From assembly GCF_003003035.1 (NCBI RefSeq), contig NZ_PVTS01000012.1:1-64000 (forward strand): a stretch of 64,000 bases of DNA, read 5' to 3'. Numbering within the stretch: position 1 is the stretch's first letter; the number at the start of each line of letters is the position of its first letter. A model generated the notes under the pieces. The model saw only the letters and a program-made list of their open reading frames with translations, ran no database searches and was not told where the DNA came from. Below, in pieces: positions 28,101 through 36,502 of the stretch. Source of the DNA: Marinilabilia salmonicolor. Lineage in GTDB: Bacteria > Bacteroidota > Bacteroidia > Bacteroidales > Marinilabiliaceae. A program made the position numbers and the translations under genes.

Positions 28101-28514
28101 GGAGGCGCAGCAATGCATCCTTTCTCCAGTAACAATCTTGAGAGATCTTCTTTCCATGAAGAACTTTATTATGAATCATGGAAAACATCTAATACAGCTG
28201 AAGAAAACGAAAATGCCAAATATCCACGTCTTAGTATAGGTGGGGGACCGGGGAGTTCTAATAATTCCCAAAACTCTACATTCAATCAACGGGATGGTAG
28301 TTTTATCAGACTGAAAAATGTTGAAATTGGTTATACATTTCCCAAAAGAATCCTGGATAAAACGTTTTTGTCTTCAGGAAGAATCTATTTGAAAGGACAT
28401 AACCTTTATACGTTTAGTTCTTTTGATTTATGGGATCCTGAAAAAGGTGGTGGCGATGGTTCAGGCTATCCGCCAAACCGGGTAATCTCACTTGGGTTTA
28501 GTACTAATTTTTAA
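25128..28514 (+). CDS. SusC-like TonB-dependent transporter with STN signalling domain (PUL 2)
   Basis: The product has about 1128 residues; I chose the ATG at 25128 over an upstream TTG. After a signal peptide (LFVVNASQGFSQ) comes an STN (secretin/TonB short N-terminal) domain with NATLGEVFKIIKDVSDYNIL and VEYIIQNNQIIIKR. This is the domain that talks to FecR-type anti-sigma factors. A carboxypeptidase-regulatory-like domain (VTGKVIDKEGLPIPGVSISV), the EEVVVVGYGAQKR motif, the plug (VLVDGIERDLD, FSILKDASASAVYGVRGANG) and the barrel ending in FSTNF follow. It is the glycan importer of PUL 2. Confidence 0.95.
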   Translation: MEKNQFNPLFLTKKRRLKSSKVMRLIFLFLVANLFVVNASQGFSQPAKLTVNEKNATLGEVFKIIKDVSDYNILYKSGDLNIDKVVNVDVKDVSVEELLAVVLAGENVEYIIQNNQIIIKRILPSIRSDIQDDMFSVTGKVIDKEGLPIPGVSISVKGTTIGTITNSNGNYSLNVPEEDVILVFSFIGMQSQEIEINGRSEINVTMEEDAVGLEEVVVVGYGAQKRESVVGAISTIDPQGLSVSNASVSTALVGNLSGIVGVTRSGEPGKNSAAEFYIRGISSFTGNNNPLVLVDGIERDLDLVDTEDIKSFSILKDASASAVYGVRGANGVILITTKRGTEGKPKIDLRAESGITSPTVMPDLVNSAQFASMYNEASGANYYSEEDIEKYRNGSDPDLFPSVDWIDELYRDFASNQRVNVNVSGGSNIAKYYVSGSFYNESSIFKDAGDRYDYNSSINYKRYNFRANMDFSLTKTTNLNVNLSNIYEQSFGPGQSTGGIWGYTFATSPNAFPKEYSDGTISAPSTSSGYNPWNLLVHSGYREQFWNSAQSLIGLKQDLKGITPGLNAEIKFSWDAYTSSLQVRNKEPKQFHATGRDEDGNLIFGNPIYEGSETLGYERSSTGSRTTYLEGSINYSRLFNDVHRIGGLFLYNHEIYNNTHAGNQETSLPYKHQGIAARVTYGYNDTYFAEFNMGYNGSENFAPGHRFGFFPAGAAGWLISNESWFAGIKNTINKLKVKASYGKVGNDNIGGGRRWIYEPTIVGGNSWNYGETGNIGGGSIRIGDVANPNVSWEEVDKTNIGIELGLLNVLDLQVDYFYEKRSGIFIRRAGLPAIVGVSNIPFVNIGKAENNGIDASLEYRQEIGEVILTGKGTFTYTNNKLLDNDEPDWEYKYQNQIGKNIGQPFGLVALGLFESEEQIENSPKQMFGQYRVGDIQYQDINGDGVVDSYDRIAIGYPSIPKVVYGIGGNLQWKSIDVNVFFQGVGQTSFFVGGAAMHPFSSNNLERSSFHEELYYESWKTSNTAEENENAKYPRLSIGGGPGSSNNSQNSTFNQRDGSFIRLKNVEIGYTFPKRILDKTFLSSGRIYLKGHNLYTFSSFDLWDPEKGGGDGSGYPPNRVISLGFSTNF

Positions 28515-28534
28515 CACCTAAAACAATCTTGAAT

Positions 28535-30409
28535 ATGAAACTATTGATAAATAAAACGATAAGTGTTTTTTTAGGAGTTTTACTCTTAGGGTTACTTCCT
28601 GCATGTGAGGATTTCTTAGATCGTCAGGAAGATGAGGCTATGACCTTTGAGAAGATATGGAAAAACCGTTCCACTGTGCGGGAATATTGGAGAAACACTA
28701 TGAGTTTTCTTCCTGACGATGCCAATGATTTTAATTTTTCTCCCTGGTTAGGAGCATCGGACGAAGGAACTGTTACTTACAATCGTGATTTTAGGTGGAT
28801 TAACTTTGGCTCCTGGAATCCGACCTCTGTACCTTATGAGAGAATGCAACATTATTATAAAGGAATACGGGAGTGTAATGTGTTTTTAGCAAATGTTGAC
28901 CGCACAAGTGATCCACTCGTTTCGGAAGAGGAGATTCAGGAATGGAAGGTTCAAACTCGCTTTGCAAGAGCTTATTACTACTTTTTGATGATGCGTAATT
29001 ATGGTCCCGTTATTTTGGTTGGAGATGAGGAACTTGATTTTACAGCTACTACCGAACAGCTTGAAAGACCTCGCAATACCTGGGACGAATGTGTCAATTA
29101 CGTTGTTAGCGAGATGGATGATCTGGCCGGTAAATTACCTGAAGAATGGCAATCAAGCAGTGATTATGGACTGGCAACCAGGGGAGCAGCATTGGCGGTC
29201 ATTTCTCGTTTAAAATTGTATAGTGCAAGGCCTCTTTTTAATGGCAATGAATTGTATTCCGGGATAACCAATCCTGATGGGGCAAGACTTTTCCCTGCAT
29301 TTAATGGAGAAAAATGGGCTGAAGCCGCTCATGCAGCTAAAGCTGTGATTGATTTGGGAACTTATGAACTGTATCGGGCAGGGAATGGAGATCCTTATGA
29401 AGACTGGATGGGGATAACAAATGAACATTGGAATAGTGAAATAATCTGGTCAACCGGTTATAAAAGTCGCTATATAATGGGGGTTCATACTGTTCCCACC
29501 GGAGTCCCAGGAACTGCTTATGGAGGTGTCGGTCCTACTCAGCAACAAGTTGATGCTTATGCAATGCAAAATGGAAGATACCCGATAACGGGTTATCAGG
29601 GTGATGGCACCCCCATTGTTGATAACACCTCCGGTTATCCTGCAAATGAGTTTTCCAAAGAACAATTTACGAATCCGGCATTTGATGCCGGTTACAATAC
29701 CGCCTCGGATGATAGTGAGAATATGTGGCCTGTGCTTTTTAAAGACCGGGAACCCCGTTTTTACATGACCGTATTCTGGAGTGACAGCTATTGGAAGCAT
29801 GGAGACAGGCATACATTGATTTCTTTTGCCAAAGGAGGTAATGGAAATAAGAGTCACGATTATCCTAAATCAGGATATATCCTTCACCGGTTCTATGATC
29901 ATTCTCTGCCATCTCATTCCGGCCAATGGGGAAATATTGTTTTTCCAACGTTCCGACTTGGTGAGATATATCTGAACTTCATTGAAGCAGTTCTTGAATG
30001 TAAAAAGAATGGAATTGCAATTCCGACCGATTATGAGACGGAGGCAATGAACATTTGGGCTGATTTGCGCGATCGGGCAGGAATGTCTCCTATAACAGAC
30101 GCATATGCAGGTGCATCTACTGAGCAACTAATAGATCTGGTTCGTAGAGAGCGTCGCGTAGAATTGGCTTTTGAAAACCACAGATACTTTGATACACGTA
30201 CCTGGATGATTGCAGAAGAAACAGATGGAGGACCTATGTATGGTATGAATATCGATGCAGAGGCAGAATCGACTACCGATACTCCTGACTCTTTTTGGCA
30301 GCGAAATATTTTTGAAACACGGGTGTTTCAACCCAATCATTACTTGTATCCATTTTCGCAGCGCGAAATAGATAGAAATTCTGAACTGGTACAAAATTAC
30401 GGTTGGTAA
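28535..30409 (+). CDS. SusD/RagB-like glycan-binding lipoprotein (PUL 2)
   Basis: The product has about 624 residues; the ATG at 28535 is preferred over the TTG six bases upstream. Lipobox is LGLLPAC. Family features include FLDRQEDEAMTFEKIWKN near the N-terminus, WKVQTRFARAYYYFLMMRNY, the C-terminal FPTFRLGEIYLNFIEAVLEC and RRERRVELAFENHRYFDTRT. It lies directly behind the STN-SusC gene and is its surface partner. It is longer than the SusD of PUL 1 because of loops in the middle third (about 270-420). Confidence 0.95.
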   Translation: MKLLINKTISVFLGVLLLGLLPACEDFLDRQEDEAMTFEKIWKNRSTVREYWRNTMSFLPDDANDFNFSPWLGASDEGTVTYNRDFRWINFGSWNPTSVPYERMQHYYKGIRECNVFLANVDRTSDPLVSEEEIQEWKVQTRFARAYYYFLMMRNYGPVILVGDEELDFTATTEQLERPRNTWDECVNYVVSEMDDLAGKLPEEWQSSSDYGLATRGAALAVISRLKLYSARPLFNGNELYSGITNPDGARLFPAFNGEKWAEAAHAAKAVIDLGTYELYRAGNGDPYEDWMGITNEHWNSEIIWSTGYKSRYIMGVHTVPTGVPGTAYGGVGPTQQQVDAYAMQNGRYPITGYQGDGTPIVDNTSGYPANEFSKEQFTNPAFDAGYNTASDDSENMWPVLFKDREPRFYMTVFWSDSYWKHGDRHTLISFAKGGNGNKSHDYPKSGYILHRFYDHSLPSHSGQWGNIVFPTFRLGEIYLNFIEAVLECKKNGIAIPTDYETEAMNIWADLRDRAGMSPITDAYAGASTEQLIDLVRRERRVELAFENHRYFDTRTWMIAEETDGGPMYGMNIDAEAESTTDTPDSFWQRNIFETRVFQPNHYLYPFSQREIDRNSELVQNYGW

Positions 30410-30499
30410 TTATATTTTCAGATTAAGGTTTGGGTGAAAATAATTTACCCGATATGGTTCGTTTTTGAGATTAACCGTTTCCTTAATTAAAGATAAAAT

Positions 30500-30524
30500 G
30501 ATGGAAGTTTTTTGAACTTCCATC
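30500..30524. other. Perfect hairpin between susD-like and DUF1735 genes
   Basis: GATGGAAGTT / AACTTCCATC pair perfectly over 10 bp around a 5-base loop. No T tract follows, so it is more likely a processing or mRNA-stability stem than a full terminator. Confidence 0.5.
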
Positions 30525-30551
30525 AGGCCAATAACCATAAAAAATATACTG

Positions 30552-31934
30552 ATGAAAAATAAAATAAAGTTGTTCACTTTTTTTCTGATGGCAGGAGTAG
30601 CTTTTAATGCCTGTGAAGATTACAGAGATCAATTTCTGGACAAATACGACACCATAAATTATTTTAAAGATAGTGGTGAAATCCCAATTATTGCCTATAA
30701 TGTTGGCGAAGATACTAAGTATCAGCTGACTGTCAATAAAGGCGGTTCAGAAATAGAGTCAGAAAGTTCGGTTCAGGTCACTACAATGACTGAACCGGTA
30801 TTACAAATATATAACGAAGAGAATTATACTGATTATGTTCTTTTGCCCGACAATGCTTATCAATTTGATACGCAGGCGGTGACATTGACTGAAGAGTATC
30901 CCTGGCAGGAAATTGAAGTTGTCCTGAAACCAGATGTCATCATAGGACTTGATGAGATATCCGGAACATATGTATTGCCGTTGGAATTGATTAATTCAGA
31001 GGATTCTATTAACTCAGAAAAAAGATATTCTTTTTTGGCACCTAAAATTATGACACCCACCGTATTTTTTCCTGAGTCATTGGGAGAGGATGTTATTTTT
31101 ATGGCAGAGGATGAACCGCAGATTTCCTTTTCATTTTCGGTCGCAATCCCCTCAGATCTGGATAATAAATGGGAGTTGGATTGTTCTTTGGAAATTGATG
31201 AAACTCTCGTTGAGCAATATAATCAGACTTATGGTGCGAACTATGCCCTGCTCCCATCAGATGCTTATACGATGGAAAATGTGGCCACCATTCTACCAGG
31301 CGAGCAAGAGGGAGAAGTAGAAGTTACCATTGACAGAACTTCTTTGCTTTTCGGAAATTATGTTTTGCCGTTGAAACTTGCCGGTTGTTCAAAACCTGAG
31401 TTTGAGATTGAAGAGGAAAGAGGTTCTTTTATGGTACCTGTGTCATATACACCTCCTGTACCTTCAGAGATTCCACTTAATGCAGACATGGTTTCATCAA
31501 ATGCTGATGAGCCCTATGAAGGACCTATTGAAAATCTGGTGGATGGTGATACTCAAACTTATTTCCATTCGGTATGGAGCATCGATGTGTTCTCTCCCTA
31601 CGGCCATTATATCGACATTGAACTTGAGGAAGAGATTAACATTATGCAGTTTGCATATGTTACCCGGCATAATAATGCCAATGGAGCTCCCAAACATATT
31701 ATCGTTTACACCAGTAGCGACGGACAAAACTGGAATCAACTGACTGATATTACCAGAGGACTCCCTCAAGGGGCGGAGGAGTCATATACTTCACTTGTTT
31801 ATTCCACTGAAGAGAATTTCAGGTACGTTCGCATCTCCGTTATGGAAAGTGCAGGAGGAATGATGAATGAACAGGAAAGTGCATTCTTTGCTTTATCTGA
31901 ATTACAATTCTTTGGTGAATTGTTTGTAGAATAA
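30552..31934 (+). CDS. DUF1735 surface lipoprotein with C-terminal discoidin (F5/8 type C) domain
   Basis: The 460-residue lipoprotein has its lipobox in AGVAFNAC. Residues about 35-155 and 165-285 are two DUF1735-type (BT_3987-like N-terminal) beta domains, recognisable from YTDYVLLPDNAYQFD and NYALLPSDAYTM, each with calcium-site-like acidic loops. From about 310 a discoidin/F5-8C domain follows (VDGDTQTYFHS, IDIELEEEINIMQFAYVTRH, FRYVRISV). No catalytic domain is present. It is likely a surface glycan-binding protein of the SusE/F-like class, in the usual position behind SusD. Confidence 0.85.
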   Translation: MKNKIKLFTFFLMAGVAFNACEDYRDQFLDKYDTINYFKDSGEIPIIAYNVGEDTKYQLTVNKGGSEIESESSVQVTTMTEPVLQIYNEENYTDYVLLPDNAYQFDTQAVTLTEEYPWQEIEVVLKPDVIIGLDEISGTYVLPLELINSEDSINSEKRYSFLAPKIMTPTVFFPESLGEDVIFMAEDEPQISFSFSVAIPSDLDNKWELDCSLEIDETLVEQYNQTYGANYALLPSDAYTMENVATILPGEQEGEVEVTIDRTSLLFGNYVLPLKLAGCSKPEFEIEEERGSFMVPVSYTPPVPSEIPLNADMVSSNADEPYEGPIENLVDGDTQTYFHSVWSIDVFSPYGHYIDIELEEEINIMQFAYVTRHNNANGAPKHIIVYTSSDGQNWNQLTDITRGLPQGAEESYTSLVYSTEENFRYVRISVMESAGGMMNEQESAFFALSELQFFGELFVE

Positions 31935-31946
31935 GAGTTCTCAGTT

Positions 31947-31995
31947 AATCCGGCACAGGAATGGTTTTTCGTAGTTCCCGTGCCGGATTATTTTT
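31947..31995 (+). terminator. Terminator-like hairpin between DUF1735 and M60 genes
   Basis: AATCCGGCAC-GGAA / TTCC-GTGCCGGATT form a long stem followed by ATTTTT. It overlaps the in-frame upstream extension of the next gene, arguing that the latter starts at 32039. Partial termination here would set lower expression for the downstream genes. Confidence 0.7.
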
Positions 31996-32038
31996 CTCAC
32001 CCCTCCCAAAAAATACCTCTAACTACAAACGTACCGAT

Positions 32039-34924
32039 ATGTTAAAATATTTTTGTTTTATTGTTTTGTTCCATGTTGCTATAATACTGGGATTAAACTC
32101 CTGCACCGATGAAAGTCAGACTGCAGATATTGATGTGTTGGAAATTGATATTGAAAACGCTCAGGTGGCATTTCCGGCTGAATCATCCTCCAGACTGATA
32201 AGTGTAACTACTGAAGCGAATGATCTATCATTTGAGAATACCGTGGATTGGTTAAATGTTAGCTATGATAATGTTCGCAAAGCTATTGCTGTTTCTGTTC
32301 TGGACAATGTATCGCTGCAATCCAGAACTGCAAGTTTAATTGTTGCCCATAAAAATTTAAAAGATACCATTGAGGTGGTTCAGTTTGGTGTAGAGCCGGA
32401 AATCATCCTCAGCAATAAGCAGATGAATGTCGATTTTAAGGCACAACGTATTGAGGTTCAGTTGCTGTCGAATGTGGATGTGGCCTCCGTTCCAAAGGCA
32501 GCATGGATAAATACAGCAGACGACCTTAAAAGTGTGAGTCTTGAACCTCTTGAATATTCTTTTTCTTTCGATGTGGATGCACTTGATAGTAAGTCAGATC
32601 GCAAAGGATATATTTATTTTAATCACCTTGAAGGTGAAATGCAGGACAGTATTGCTGTAGTTCAATCGCTGGTCACCGACGAAGGCTATAATCCTGTCGG
32701 AACTAACTCTTTTGAAAAAGATGAAAAGCTAAACATTATCTCTGCTACACTTACTCCTGCAGATAAATATCAACCAGGTGCTAATATTCAAAATTCAATA
32801 GATGGAGATTTAAGTTCTATTTATCATTCTCCCTGGGAGGGACTGCAGGATGACACCAATATCTCTTTTGAATTTACACTGAATCCTGAAGATGTTGCTA
32901 TAGTCAATTACATAGTGCTTCATCCACGGGTAACCGGGATAAACGGTGTGATAAAAACTGCATCAATATGGGTTTCAACAAAGTCTAATGCTGATTATGT
33001 GAAAATGGCTGATGTGGAAGCTCCCAGAAACAATAATCCTTTGACTGTGTTTTTTGATTCTCCGGTGATAGAGCCTCAAAAAATTAAAGTTATCGTAAGT
33101 GATGCTTATTCCCAGGATGACAATTATTATGTTTCTCTGGCTGAATTTGAATGTTATGAAAGTAAGTCCCTCAGTTCGTTGGAAAATGATTTGGCTTTCT
33201 TTACTGATGAGACTTTTTCGGAACTGAAGCCGGGTTTTTCTATGCAGGATCTTTCAGCGATTTCTAATCCTTTTCTTCAGAATATAGCAGCCTACCTGCT
33301 CAGTGAGAAGTATGATGATGAGTATCGGATTCAAAAATATGAACCTTTTCAGGATGTATGGAATCTGGCAGAAGAGTTAAAAAATAGCCAGTATAGTCAA
33401 TATGAAAATCCTACAGGTATGTATTTTGAAGAAGGAGAGGAAGCTATTGTTTTTGTGGGAGATCCGAAGGGGCGGAAAATAAACTTGAAAGTTAGAGACT
33501 TTGGCCCTGGAGGAGATGATTATACTTATGCTTTGCGAAAAGGCTTAAATATTCTTCTTATGAAGGGGCAGGGAAATGCTTATGTTAGTTACTATCCCTC
33601 AGACTATCAAGCTGCTGATCCTGTTAAAATCCATATTGCTTCCGGTCAGGTTAATGGCTATTTCGATATTTCCCGTCATACAAATGAGGACGGGAAAAAA
33701 CTGCTTGATAATGCCGTAAGTGAAATATTGGATATTAAAGGTGAAAGAGTTCAGTTGGCTTACAGTGTTAATTCTCTCAGCAATTACAGTTATAGTCAAT
33801 TGCATGATTTGACAATGATTTATGACAGTATTGTCAGTTCCCAGCAAACGATGATGGGACTGAGAAAATATGACAGATTACCCAAGAATCATATGTTTGG
33901 CCGTGTTATATGGGATGGTTATATGCATAAAGACAGCTGGGGGGCTGCATTTCATGACAATACAATGGAGACTGTGGCCAATCCCCAAAAACTAAAAAAC
34001 AATAATTGGGGTGTAGCTCATGAATTTGGACATGTTAATCAAACTCACCCCGGATTCATGTGGGTGGGAACCACGGAAGTAACGAATAATATTTTCTCCT
34101 TGTGGAGTCAATTTTGCTTTACACCTCAAAATATGCGTCTTGAGCACGAAGTGGTGGGAGGAGAAAATGGGGGCCGGTTTAATGCTTATTTTCAAAACGC
34201 ATTCATAAAAAATCAGGAGTGGGGCTTACAAGCCGGGCCTGATGCCACTTATGGGGCAAATGGTGATGGCATTTGGAGCGGAGATGTGTTTGTGGCCCTT
34301 GCGCCCATGTGGCAGTTGCAGCTGTTCTTCCATGTAGCTGGTGAAGGAAACGAATGGCATCGACCTTATTTTTATGCCGACGTCTTTGAAGCTGTAAGGA
34401 ACACAGATGAAAGCAGTCTTTCTCAAGGACAACTTCAAATGAATTTTGTAAAGAATGTTTGCGATGCCGTTCAATACGATCTCACTGACTTCTTTACCAG
34501 TATTGGAATGTTGAAGGAGGTAGATAAAGTTTTTAATGATTATACCAGTGCAAGAAAAACCATTACTCGCTCCATGATCGACGAAACGATAAATTACATT
34601 AGTCGTTATCCAAAACCTGAACTTAATAGTACGCTGAAATACATTTCTGTCAACAGTTACAAAACCTATCAAAAAAAGTTGTCCGTCTCCGGTAGTTATA
34701 AAACCGGTGTTCAGGTTTTAGAAGACCAACTTAAGATTGATGGTTCTGATTGGAAAAATGTGGTGGCGTATGAAACCTATTCTGGAGAAAAGCTGATTGA
34801 TATTACTATGGTTGGAACCGGAGATTCTGATAATTCCTTTACCAGAGTATCTTATCCAGGAGAGGCCACGAGGGTGGAAGCTGTTGGTTTTGATGGAACC
34901 CGAATCCTTGTTTTTGGTGATTAA
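32039..34924 (+). CDS. M60-like (enhancin-type) zinc metallopeptidase lipoprotein with BACON and discoidin domains
   Basis: The product has about 961 residues; the ATG at 32039 gives the lipobox GLNSC. Domain order: a BACON-type Ig domain (about 20-120), a second similar domain (about 120-215), a discoidin-like domain (about 235-370), and the M60-like peptidase. The peptidase holds the gluzincin site HEFGH at about 661-665 and a third-ligand Glu about 15 residues on (WVGTTEVTNN). A C-terminal all-beta region closes the chain. M60-like proteases in gut bacteria cut O-glycosylated mucin-type proteins, and BACON domains are thought to help mucin binding. Together with GH109 and the NahK-like kinase downstream, this points to mucin-like substrates. 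Confidence 0.9.
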   Translation: MLKYFCFIVLFHVAIILGLNSCTDESQTADIDVLEIDIENAQVAFPAESSSRLISVTTEANDLSFENTVDWLNVSYDNVRKAIAVSVLDNVSLQSRTASLIVAHKNLKDTIEVVQFGVEPEIILSNKQMNVDFKAQRIEVQLLSNVDVASVPKAAWINTADDLKSVSLEPLEYSFSFDVDALDSKSDRKGYIYFNHLEGEMQDSIAVVQSLVTDEGYNPVGTNSFEKDEKLNIISATLTPADKYQPGANIQNSIDGDLSSIYHSPWEGLQDDTNISFEFTLNPEDVAIVNYIVLHPRVTGINGVIKTASIWVSTKSNADYVKMADVEAPRNNNPLTVFFDSPVIEPQKIKVIVSDAYSQDDNYYVSLAEFECYESKSLSSLENDLAFFTDETFSELKPGFSMQDLSAISNPFLQNIAAYLLSEKYDDEYRIQKYEPFQDVWNLAEELKNSQYSQYENPTGMYFEEGEEAIVFVGDPKGRKINLKVRDFGPGGDDYTYALRKGLNILLMKGQGNAYVSYYPSDYQAADPVKIHIASGQVNGYFDISRHTNEDGKKLLDNAVSEILDIKGERVQLAYSVNSLSNYSYSQLHDLTMIYDSIVSSQQTMMGLRKYDRLPKNHMFGRVIWDGYMHKDSWGAAFHDNTMETVANPQKLKNNNWGVAHEFGHVNQTHPGFMWVGTTEVTNNIFSLWSQFCFTPQNMRLEHEVVGGENGGRFNAYFQNAFIKNQEWGLQAGPDATYGANGDGIWSGDVFVALAPMWQLQLFFHVAGEGNEWHRPYFYADVFEAVRNTDESSLSQGQLQMNFVKNVCDAVQYDLTDFFTSIGMLKEVDKVFNDYTSARKTITRSMIDETINYISRYPKPELNSTLKYISVNSYKTYQKKLSVSGSYKTGVQVLEDQLKIDGSDWKNVVAYETYSGEKLIDITMVGTGDSDNSFTRVSYPGEATRVEAVGFDGTRILVFGD

Positions 34925-35123
34925 ATTTCTGAAATGATTGAATAATATTTCCGGAGTTTTCCAGATGTATTTTATGTCCTGACTCAGCATGATTGTTTAT
35001 TAACATGGTTCAAAAACTCCTTTACAGATGTATTTTAAGTTGAAAAACATTTGTTAAAGCAGTAAGCTGGACGCATGGTTACTTTAATGATTTGTCAATT
35101 AACAGTATAGCGTTTTGAAGAAT

Positions 35124-36446
35124 ATGCAAACTAGATTTAAGTTACGATTTATAGGGTTGAGCATTCTTACATTGTTGGTTTCCTCCAGTCAATGTTCAAG
35201 TGAGAAATCTTTTTCCGGGAATACGGACGTAAACCTGGAAGGTGGCGTTGCCATTCCAACAGCCGGCAACAGTTGGTTTATTAATCAGCCATTTAAAAAC
35301 CATCAGTATATAACAGACAATGGGATTGAACACTGGTCCGGGCATGGTGATACGATTCGAACTTACTTTCGTGTCGGGTCGGCAAATTCATTGTCATTGG
35401 GAATACGTGCCAGAGCCAGGGGGGAGGCCTCGTCTGTTGCGGTTGAAGTCTGCGGTCAGGCTACCGAAATAAAGGTGACCAGTGCGGAGTTTACTGATCT
35501 TCCTGTTGGGGAATTTAAACTTAACGATGCCGGTTATCAGGAGGTGGATATTATTTCATCTCCGGGCAACCAAAATGCTGAACTGGATATTAGTCATATT
35601 ATAGTTGCGGGCGATTTTAAGGAATTAGACTATGTTAAAGATGATTTTTACTGGGGACGTCGTGGCCCTTCAGTCCATCTGAGATACAATATTCCAAAGG
35701 AAGCTTCCCCGATTCGCTATTTCTATAATGAGATTACTGTTCCCGAAGGAGAGGATGTTCAAGGTTCCTATTTTATGGCCAACGGTTTTGGCCAGGGCTA
35801 TATGGGAATACAGGTAAATTCGGAAGTCGAACGTCGTATTCTGTTTTCCGTATGGAGTCCTTTCCATACTGACAACCCGGATGAGATACCGGAGCACATG
35901 CGCATAAAACTTTTGAAAAAAGGAGATGATGTGCATGCCGGGAAATTTGGCAATGAAGGGTCTGGGGGACAGAGTTATAAAAAATTTATGTGGAAAGCCG
36001 GTGTTACCTATGGTTTTTTATTGAAAGGTGAGCCCACAGAAAGCAATTCGACGCGATTCACAGCCTGGTTTTTTGATCCTGAATCAAACCAGTGGTCATT
36101 GATTGCCAGCTTTGAAAGGCCCGAAACCAATACTTATCTTACCGGATTACACTCATTTTTAGAAAACTTTAGGACAGAAACTGGTTTCATAAGTCGAAAG
36201 GCTTATTATTCAAATCAATGGGTGTTTGACATCGGAGAAAATTGGCATCGACTTACCGGAGCGGTCTTTACTGCTGATGCCACAGCCCGGAAGAAAGCCC
36301 GTCTGGATTATGCCGGTGGTGCCGAAGGAGGAAAGTTCTTTATGAAAAATTGTGGTTTCTTTAATTCCGGAGTGGAAATAGATTCAGAATTTTTTCGTGA
36401 ACCAGTCGGGAAAAGGCCGCAGATAAACTTTGAGGAATTGCCATAA
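35124..36446 (+). CDS. DUF5077/DUF3472 domain lipoprotein
   Basis: The product has about 440 residues; the ATG at 35124 is preferred over a TTG at 35115. Lipobox lies in LLVSSSQC. The N-terminal part (about 25-150), with VAIPTAGNSWFINQPF and IRTYFRVGSANSLSLGIRAR, matches the carbohydrate-binding-like DUF5077. The C-terminal part (about 160-400), with GPSVHLRYNIP, ANGFGQGYMGIQVNS, RRILFSVWSPFHTDNPDEIP and GVTYGFLLKGEP, matches DUF3472. Function is unknown. Such proteins recur in Bacteroidota PULs and probably bind glycans or sialylated glycoproteins at the surface. Confidence 0.8.
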   Translation: MQTRFKLRFIGLSILTLLVSSSQCSSEKSFSGNTDVNLEGGVAIPTAGNSWFINQPFKNHQYITDNGIEHWSGHGDTIRTYFRVGSANSLSLGIRARARGEASSVAVEVCGQATEIKVTSAEFTDLPVGEFKLNDAGYQEVDIISSPGNQNAELDISHIIVAGDFKELDYVKDDFYWGRRGPSVHLRYNIPKEASPIRYFYNEITVPEGEDVQGSYFMANGFGQGYMGIQVNSEVERRILFSVWSPFHTDNPDEIPEHMRIKLLKKGDDVHAGKFGNEGSGGQSYKKFMWKAGVTYGFLLKGEPTESNSTRFTAWFFDPESNQWSLIASFERPETNTYLTGLHSFLENFRTETGFISRKAYYSNQWVFDIGENWHRLTGAVFTADATARKKARLDYAGGAEGGKFFMKNCGFFNSGVEIDSEFFREPVGKRPQINFEELP

Positions 36447-36502
36447 ATTCAGCAGGTTAGAATAAGTATTTAATGTTTAATTTTTATCATAAAACAGAAA
36501 GA